NCBI GenBank assembly: GCA_030141605.1
Contig: JAQGDQ010000604.1
Coordinates: 1 to 62,000 of the forward strand
Reading direction: 5' to 3'
From: Tubiluchus corallicola
Taxonomy: Eukaryota > Priapulida > Priapulimorpha > Priapulimorphida > Tubiluchidae
Length of the DNA: 62,000 nt
A program made the translations under genes and the position numbers. Below, piece by piece: positions 11,801-21,500 of the stretch. The stretch's first letter is position 1, and every line of letters begins with the position of its first letter. The notes beneath the pieces are model-generated. The model was given only the letters and a program-made list of their open reading frames with translations, did not search any database and was not told where the DNA came from.

Positions 11801-14800
11801 ACTCTGTTTTTAAGTGGAAATTAATGTTAAAAGATGAAACAACCTAAATGTTTCTGTTAGGCTGATCGGTTGGTTATGGGCTGTAGCAAGCAGGCCATTA
11901 ATAAAATAATGTGTACGATCACGCAAGTGTACACCAGACTAAGCTACTCAATAGGCTAAGTCGGAGAGCATGAAAATTTTAACCAATTAAATCACTTATA
12001 AATGTTTAAATAAATAGCGTGATTGGACAGTCGAGATTCTCCTGAAAAGAACAGTACCTAATTCGTAATCATTTAGTAATCTGTGCTCATACAATAGCAG
12101 AAACGTCATACGTCTTATAAGACCTAATTTGAATGATGCGGTCCCAAAGGAGTTAAATCACTGACTTACAAATAAATCAGTTTTTTGTCTATTAGATGTA
12201 CATTCTTGTGGTAACTTTCGCTGAAAAACATTTTTTTATAAGGTGCAAACTCACTTTCTATGAGTTGCTTAGTAGTTCGCAAATTTATCATGGTTTTTGG
12301 TTTTTAATTTTTGTTTTTTTTGCTGTTGTATTTTTGTTTTTGTATTTCTGCACGTTTATGTATTTTTTAATATAGTTGTGTCTACTGTCATTAGCGTCCT
12401 TTTGTTTACTGTCCTTTGAGAAGGGTGGTTGACTCGATAACCTTTGGTTTTTCGCCACCCTTTCTCCCATGTTCGTTTGTATTTTTGTGTATTTTATTGT
12501 CAAATCGTTGTATATTTATGGAGGAAAATAAAATTACTATTACTATTACTGATGTGTTTTTAAAAAGAAAAAACAGCTACTTACATCACTGTAATAGTCC
12601 CAGTCGTGTTTAATTTTCTTCCCATTGAAATTAATGGTGTAATTATAATAACGAGAGTTTCTAATGAGCCCCACCCACTCTCTCCATCCTGGAGGTATGT
12701 ACGTGCCGTTGTACTCATTCAAATATTTACCAAAATAACCTGTAAGAACAAAAATTATAATTACATTTTTTTGAAAAAGTAACAAAGAAGTTTACACAAT
12801 AAGTGACTCACAAACAAAGTGGCAGCGCATGTTTAATTATTGGTAATACAATATTTTTAATTAAAAATCGCAAATGAAAAATGGGCGACAGTTGAAAAAT
12901 TCTGCCAATTCAAGCATAAAGTAACAGGAAACGTTTATAAGCTTACTTCCTTAAGATACATGGGTATTGATCGACGTAAAATTTTTCAATAATCTTTAGA
13001 TAAAAAGTAATAAGAAATACCAAAACATAAAGAAAAACATGTATGCGCGTGCCTTAAAGACAACTTTTGTTACCAGAATTTAAAATATGCCTGCCGGAAA
13101 AGAAGTTTCCAGCCTGTGCACGGCAACAAGTAGGGTTGCCACTACTCCTAATTTGGCCCGGAGTCTCCTGAATTTCAGCCACAAATCCGTATAGTTCGGT
13201 CAGACTTTTGAGAAATTCTGAACTCTCCCGTCCGTCACATTTGACATTAAAGTGCAAAATATGCAAATACAAGTTGCCTGGCTGATGCTGTTGAAAATGA
13301 ATTTGCACAAGTTTAAGCTAAAAGTTTCAGTGGAATTTCAGTTAAAATAAGTTAAATAACAGTAAAGTTAAGTAACTTTAATCTGCTGTAAGTCGTTGTC
13401 ATCATTTCATCCCATCTCTATTTTTTTGCCAATTTCTGCTGCAGCAGCAAGTGCAATGGAAGTGACCTCCCCCTTTAGCTTTAATTCAAATAACTTGTTG
13501 GTGACATCCTTCTGTCTCGGAAGACAATGGAGTGTGCACCAAGAGAGTCAGTTGTTGATCATTGACGGAGCTGCAGCGTCGACTGTGGCTGAGCAGTGCA
13601 ATCCTTGAATGTCTCCAGGGCACACGCCTGGGCAAGGTGTATAGAGATCCTGAGTTGCCCAGACAACAGGAATCCCCTCTCTTCCTCCCTGGTGTAGTCC
13701 AAAGGAAAACAGAGTGATACGTTTGGCACCAGGTTGGCTGCAGGAGCTGCCGGAGTCAGTGAGCATGCTGCACTGGTCTGCCTTCGAGGCTCCACTCCTG
13801 ATTTGGGAGGTTTACTCCTCTACACATGGCCGTTGAGTCACTTGTCCTCCTCCACCCTCTAGCCGTTGGCTGCTTGTGCAGCTCCTCCAAATAGTGTCGA
13901 GATACAGTGTGGGCATCCCGCAAGCCTACAGCACCTGGTATTCCTAGGCGGTCACCCATCAAAGTACTAAACAGGCTCTACGTTGCTTAACTTCGGTGAT
14001 CAGACGAGAATCGGTGTTTTCAACGTGATTCTTGCTGTAGTTAATTCAAATAGCAATAGCCAATATAAAGTTATTAAAATTCTCCAAAAGCCTCAAATAT
14101 ATAAAAAAATGTTTGGGACTGGGAAGAAAAAACTCCAACAATTGATGTAATGCACGGACTTTGGTCGAGACTTTTAGGCCTTTTTAATTAATGCAAAGTT
14201 TAAAACAAGAAATTTGTCCTACTTTGTGGTTCAAATTTTTTTATCATTGTTTCTGAAAAAAGTCTCATAAAACGTCTAAGATCAATGCCAGGAAATGCGC
14301 TGGTTTCCCCAACTCCCTGGTTCTCGAGTCCTGATTTTGGTTCGTGACGAAATGGCAACCCTACCAACAAGTGAACGCCAATTCCTAATACAGTATTCTA
14401 TGGTAAAACGCCTTTTCTGTCTGAGCTCCGCATCTCTGGAATAACTTACCTGTTGCTAAACATTCTAGAAATTCATTAGATTGTTTTAAACAACATCTTA
14501 AAACACGTTTGTTTAAATTGTACTTTTTATGAATTATTTTTAATTTTAAATGTCTTAAATTTTATGTTTCCTATCAATTTTAAATGTATTTTATTGTTCA
14601 GCGTGCTGAGATTTTAAATGATGTAGCATACAATATCAATAAATCTTACATTACATTTATATTATTTACAATTTTAAGCAGAGGAATCTGTTTCCAAATG
14701 CAACACGTACCTGTCCTATATCCAACATTACTAAGGTACGTCGCAAATGTTCGCGTTTCGTGCGTTTGCTGCCATGCTATGGATGAGCAATTGTCATTAT

Positions 14801-17800
14801 TGGTGTACGTGTTATGATTATGAGTATACAATCCCGTCAGTATCGAGCTCCGCGAAGGACAGCACATGGGAGTCGTCACGTAAGCATTGGTAAACGTAGC
14901 ACCATCTCCGGCTAAATACTTTAAAGTCTTTGGCATATAATTCATGGAACCTGAAAGTGCCCACAAAGAAATAATTATTTGAAGAAAATCGAAAATTAAA
15001 GTCTTACGGTGTGGAAATTACACTAGGCAAATATTACTAAAATTATATAAGCAATAAAGTTAACAAAAATAAATTTCAACTCATAGCTTAGTGAAAGATT
15101 GGTAAATGGATCTAACTAATGCCCAAATATAGACAGAGGCAGTATTATCAACTGTAACAAAAAGCCTTTTCACAGTTTAGTTGTGTGCACACGCAGTTGC
15201 GGTAGGTCAAAGGTTAAGTGTAGCACAGCAGCACATCTTAACTACAACCGTCACTTGACGTGCGCATAAAGCAAAGCTGTCTCCTGCATCAGTTCAGTTA
15301 CTTCAGTTATTTTACGTAAACTTTACTTAATTATGTATTAGTCTGTGTGCAGAGTGACTTACTAGCAGGATCTTGCTTCGGACCAAGAAGAAATGAACTA
15401 GGTAATGTTCTAGCTAGTTCTTAAAAATGTTACAATTATAATATCATGGGCTGCAAGTCACACAAGTGCGTTGTCTAATACGCTTAACCTTTGACCTTTT
15501 CACAATCATCATCTATCGCCGGAACTGTTGCCAAGTGTACACAAAGGCGTTGTCTAATATGCTTAACCTTTGACCTTTTCACAATCATCATCTATCGCCG
15601 GAACTGTGAAAATGCTTACTGGAAACGAACACTTAAACATGACAATGCTCATTTGTCTGTGATACAGTTTCCAAACAGTGACAATGCCCCACGAATGAGC
15701 AGACCACAATCATGCAGGATGGATTGGAGCAAGATCCGGAACTTATTTTCCAAATTGGATTGGATTGCGGATCTATTATTGAAAATACAAACACGGATAA
15801 AAATATTAACAAATCCGGTTACAATTATCAACGTTGATCCGCAACTTCGTTAAACAAAGTGAACCTATATGGTTTTGCAATTTAGCTACTTTTAAAACTT
15901 GCGTTTCACTAATTTCCTTCATGTCATCCTGGTATTGTTTTCTGTCAATATTGTCTATATAATGTCTTTATCTAGCCAGTACCGTAAAAAGGCTGGACTG
16001 AGATTATATGAAAACTTCTTATAATCACTTCACTGCCTGTATGAAGAGAATCTCCCGTCACGAAAATTCTTTTCTGACGGCCTGTATGACGACAATACTG
16101 TACCGCTTAACATGCAAATTAACAGACAGGCCAACCAGTAGTAACGATAGCTGCACGTGCCAGACGCACTTCATGAATCAAGCTACTGAAAATAAACAGT
16201 GGTGCTGTCCTCTGTTGGCTAATAATCAGGCCACATAATGGCTATAGGCAAAAATGCAGGCAAAACTTGCAGAACAGATTGGTGTTATTGCTGAATGTGT
16301 GCTGCCATCTGACGCATTATGAGCTTTGTTGTCTACCCTATATTTTGCTTTGAATTATACCACACAAAATAAAACTACTTCTAAAATGTCGCGATGAACC
16401 TGGTGTCGATGAAAGTGGCGTAAACCATCATGGCTACGGTGGATAGCAGAAGCACCGGCAGCCGTGGAAATTATGGGGGTGTCAACAGCTACGATGGTGG
16501 AAATGATAGTTTTGATAGCAAAACTGATGATAATGATGATGATAAACAGAGGGAAAAAGCTGCAATAATCTGTAGCAGTATCAATTTTTCCTTAAAATAT
16601 TCACTTACGACAGCAACAATACAAATTGCTCGGCAACAAAAAGATGTTAAAAAGACAAATAAAAGATGATTTTACTATTCCCACTGCATTTTAAACATCT
16701 ATACAATGAGTGCATCGTTACCTAATTCTGCATCTTGATCATCGGTCATGACAAAAACGATATTTGGTTTTCTGGAAGGCTCCTTTTTCCGAGGACCGTA
16801 CATTCGCCATCCGTAGTTGCGCTCGTCCTGACGATAGCTGCCGGCGTCCACATCTGAAACACGTTAATGTCGTCGATAAACGACCAATTTTGAGAAGTTA
16901 CTTTGCGAAGAAGCAATTTACATCGCTCATGGCTGGCCAGTCAAATGTAATGAAGAAATAAATTTTGGCCGAGGAGTTTGGGTTAACGCATAGCTGCACA
17001 CTTTCACAAATTCAAGTAGAACATTCAATTAGCTGAACGATGATTGCCAAATTACGTTGTTAAAGATTCGACTTACACAAGAAATGCCAAGAAACTCTGC
17101 ACCAAAGTGAAATCACTGTAAAATGTACAGTTTCTTTCAAGTTCAAACAACTTTTTAATCAAAACAAATAAATAATTGATTAAAGGAAAAGGCAAGCTTT
17201 CTGGAAAGTTAGACTTGTTTCAATGTTTGCGCAAAAAGCATTAGAATGATTTAGTAATAAAACTGCAATAGGACAATCTTGTAATTAGTAAAATCACTTA
17301 AAAGTCACAATCACTTCATGCTTGGGTGCTCCCATTTTAAATGCCAAGTCTTCTTCCAATTTGCCCTGAAGAAAAGTAACACACTGAGAATCTTCATCGA
17401 AATGTTAATAAGTTACAAAACATTAGACACCTGATTTCGTAACACTTTTGCATGAATATTAGATAAACTGCAGAAGTTTGAGTTAGTTTAAGCAGCGAGC
17501 GCTCACGGAAAGCCACCAGACGATCATGAAAAGTCACGAAGTCCTCCAGTTACGCCATAATTTTCAAATGAATGGCAGCAACCACCACGCCTGAAAATTT
17601 CTATTCAGAAGTAGTTTATTTTAGATTTATGCTTTACAGAAAGTTTTTTGTGGATTTTTTTGCTTATATTTTTCTAAATTTAAGTGATAACAGTAAAATA
17701 AACAAAACATACCGAGTGACTTGTTCTTTCCTTTAGCACACCACAAACAGTTTAAGTGATAAGAGTAAAATAAACCCAACATACTGAGTGACTTGTCCGA

Positions 17801-18521
17801 TCCTTTAGCATACCACAAACAGTTTAAGTGATAACAGTAAAATAAACACAACATACTGAGTGACTTATTTTTTCCTTTAATAACTAATAATTTTATTTTA
17901 TATTTAGATATTTAGGTATTTATTAATTAGTGTCAATAATACACACAAGACATACATACAATTTCATTTCGAAACATACAAAAAAACAAGATATATATAC
18001 AATTTCAATTTTGAAATATAATGACACTATATGCAAACAAAACGTTTACAAACAAATATTGTTAAATCAACCTGTTAGTTATATTAGTTATTTAACAAAA
18101 AGTTTAATGATTAGTATTTAAAATAAATTATCATTCATTAGGCTTCATTTTCAATGATATGATCATAACATAGTATATTTATAAAGTTTAACATTAAATC
18201 ATTCAGCACTTTGCAAAAGCTCCACTGCCAAAACAACCGATGAATATTTGAGTGTCTTAAGCGAGAAAACTGTTCTCATAAGTTTGATGTTGCATTTGTT
18301 AATGTCAACTTTCGCTGATATAGTCACTTACTAAGTCAACTCAATTCAATTCAATTTCATTTTCTCGATAGCAGTTAAAATTCGACATAATTATTTTTAC
18401 ATTTCATTGCAACTGAGAAGGAGCAGAGAAAGACCTATTGGTCACTTGGTCAGCTGCCTCTTATTAAAAATACAAGTTTACTTACAGGCTTTTTTTACAT
18501 GACATTTTTTAGGTGTTTGTG

Positions 18522-18569
<48 letters not shown>

Positions 18570-21500
18570 CATACATAAAAATACATATATAAATATTATA
18601 GTATTAAAATAGATTTGGTATTAAATTAAGTACTAAGTAGCAGTATTTAATCTAGTCAAATTTTTAAAGGGCGGAAAAAATAGTAAGCGAGAAATTCTTG
18701 AGAATTGAATACGAGTGCAGAATTATACTAATAATAATTTGCTGCAAATGTGAATCAATTTTGGATTTTGGGCGAAAATGCGACGATTTGGCGGAAAATA
18801 CAAGTGTTCAGTCTCCAATATGATAAACAGCACCATACAGCAGGGATGAGAATGACAAAATGCAAAAAACTCTGAAACAGGTTGGGGTTTTTGGGGCCGC
18901 CTAGGCCCCAATGGGGGGTTGAGGGGCTCGCCCCCTTGGAGCCAGCAAGAAATTGCACTTTTGTGACGATAGAGAGCCTCTAAGACTTACAATATCAATT
19001 ACCTTGTTTCATGCATAATTTAAAATACCCAACCATCAAAGATACATGATGCCTAATTGTCTCAAAAACGCCTAAGTACTGGCCGCTCCTATGCAAAACT
19101 ATATAAAAACTGTCTGCAATTGACTCAAATAACCCGCACAACTGATTCTATATTTTTATACATGTATAGAGATATACACGTGGTTACACAGATGTACGTG
19201 ATGTAAACAAAGTGACGGCCTGCCAACTAGCGGTCAGCTTGTGAAATAATGTACTGGGTCCGTAAAAATGTTCTCAACGAATTTACGCGATTTACAAAAT
19301 TGGCACTACTGGTCTTCCAAAAACTCAAAATTCTCATCCCTGCATACAGAATGCAACCCTCAAGATGTATACCGTGGCGTGAATTACGAAAACAAAAAGG
19401 ACGATTTAAATCTCGTTTCACAAAAAATCCTACGCTTGGATCGAAACCGGATCTAAGTCAGGCGTTGACAAGCTGGAAAACAAATTCTGCGGGGGAAAAA
19501 AGTCACACGGAGGCTCTAAAGAAAACACAGAATCTGGCACAAAAACTTATACAGTTGAAAATCTTCGTCAGTTTAAATATTTAACCCCCTCTGACACGTG
19601 CAGACAAGATGTCGGTAATTGGTATACTATTTCAATAGAGAATAATTTAATGCAAGATTACAGCAAAAACTGCACATTATACAGCTCAAATCTGTTTGGG
19701 GCAAAAAAATCTGTTTATTACGGCTTTAAAGGCTGTAATTTTTAACACATCTGTACAGTATCCTGCTAGACTTAACCAGCCGTCTGAAATTGTAAAAGTC
19801 GGTAGTACACAACGACACATCAGTCACTGCAAAACATGGTAACGTTTTATAAACATTCATAAGTTAAAACACCAGAACTTTATTAAAACTTTTAATTTAC
19901 CTAGTTAAAAAATCATATCAAACATTTCTACATGTCTGTTAATTAAAAGTTTTAATAAAGGTGTGGTGTTTTAACTACAAATGTTTTTAAGTGCATGTAA
20001 TAAAAAAATTAACGTTTTGTAAATTTTTGCATTAAAGTTTCATTGTTACTTTGGTAACCTAGTAGGACCAGGTTTCGTTATAATAGTTTAATTAATTTGA
20101 TTATTTTGTCTTGTTTTGTTTTGCTTTTCCATTTTTTACATTTGCAGCATAAATGATTTACTTTGTTACATTTTGTTCATTCATGTTGCCAAGGTTGTAA
20201 AAGAACTTAGTTCACAGAGGGAAGTTCATGAAATTAGTTCAGGAACTTGGAATTGGAACTGTTTTCTCTGTCATCAACGAACCAGGAACTAAAATAAGTT
20301 CCTTTCCAAGTTCCGTCAACAGTTAACTTTTGTTAACTTTTACATTGTGACATGGAGGGAAGTTCATGAAATTAGTTCCTACTTCAGGAACTTGGAATTG
20401 GAACTGTTTTCTCTGTCATCAAGGAACCTGGAACTAAAACAAGTTCCTTTCCAAGTTCCGCCAACAGTTAACTTTTGTTAACTTTTACATTGTGACATGG
20501 AGGGAAGTTCATGAAATTAGTTCCTACTTCAGGAACTTGGAATTGGAACTGTTTTCTCTGTCATCAAGGAACCTGGAACTAAAACAAGTTCCTTTCCAAG
20601 TTCCGCCAACAGTTAACTTTTGTTAACTTTTACATTGTGACATGGAGGGAAGTTCATGAAATTAGTTCCTACTTCAGGAACTTGGAATTGGAACTGTTTT
20701 CTCTGTCATCAAAGAACCTGGAACTAAAACAAGTTCCTTTCCAAGTACCGCCAACTGTTAACTTTTGTTAACTTTTACATTTGTGACATGTCTATCCTTG
20801 CTTTTTTGGTTGGGCACCCTATGAAAAAAGCAAAATTGGTTGTTTTCAGGAATATTTCAGGGATACTAGGTACTAGCTAGGTACTTAGGTTGTTTACTAT
20901 GGATATTCTATGCGTAACGGACAGAAAGTGCAATGAACGGCAACTGCAATATGTTTCTTTTGGTGGAAACGAACTTGTAACTGGACTTTCTAAAAAGTTA
21001 GAGGCCGTCACGATGTGTGCTTGACTTTAAAGGTAAACAATGCCAGGCCTAGTTATTAAATGAATCGGTGACCACAAGGAAAGTTGCTTATGGGCTGTCT
21101 GACCTGCCTTAACACCTCCACTTCATGTATATTTCTCATTTTGAGAAGAGATGCTTGCACATCCAATTATGGCTGAACTATCTGTGCCAATTTAATGTCT
21201 CACTTCAGAGAATTATCCTTTATCATGAGCTAAGTTCCAGCTAGTCACAACTATCTACAATTCTAGGTTCCAGTCAGCCAAAACTATCTACAACTTTAGG
21301 TTCCAGCCAGCCACAACTAACTATAATTGTAGGTTCCAGCCAGCCACAACTATCTACAACTTTAGGTTCCAGCCAGCCACAACTATCTACAACTTTAGGT
21401 TCCAGGCAGCCACAACAATCTACAATTCTAGGTTCCAGTGAGCCCCAACTATCTGGAATTTTAGGTCCAGTCAGCCACAACTATCTACAACTTTAGGTTC

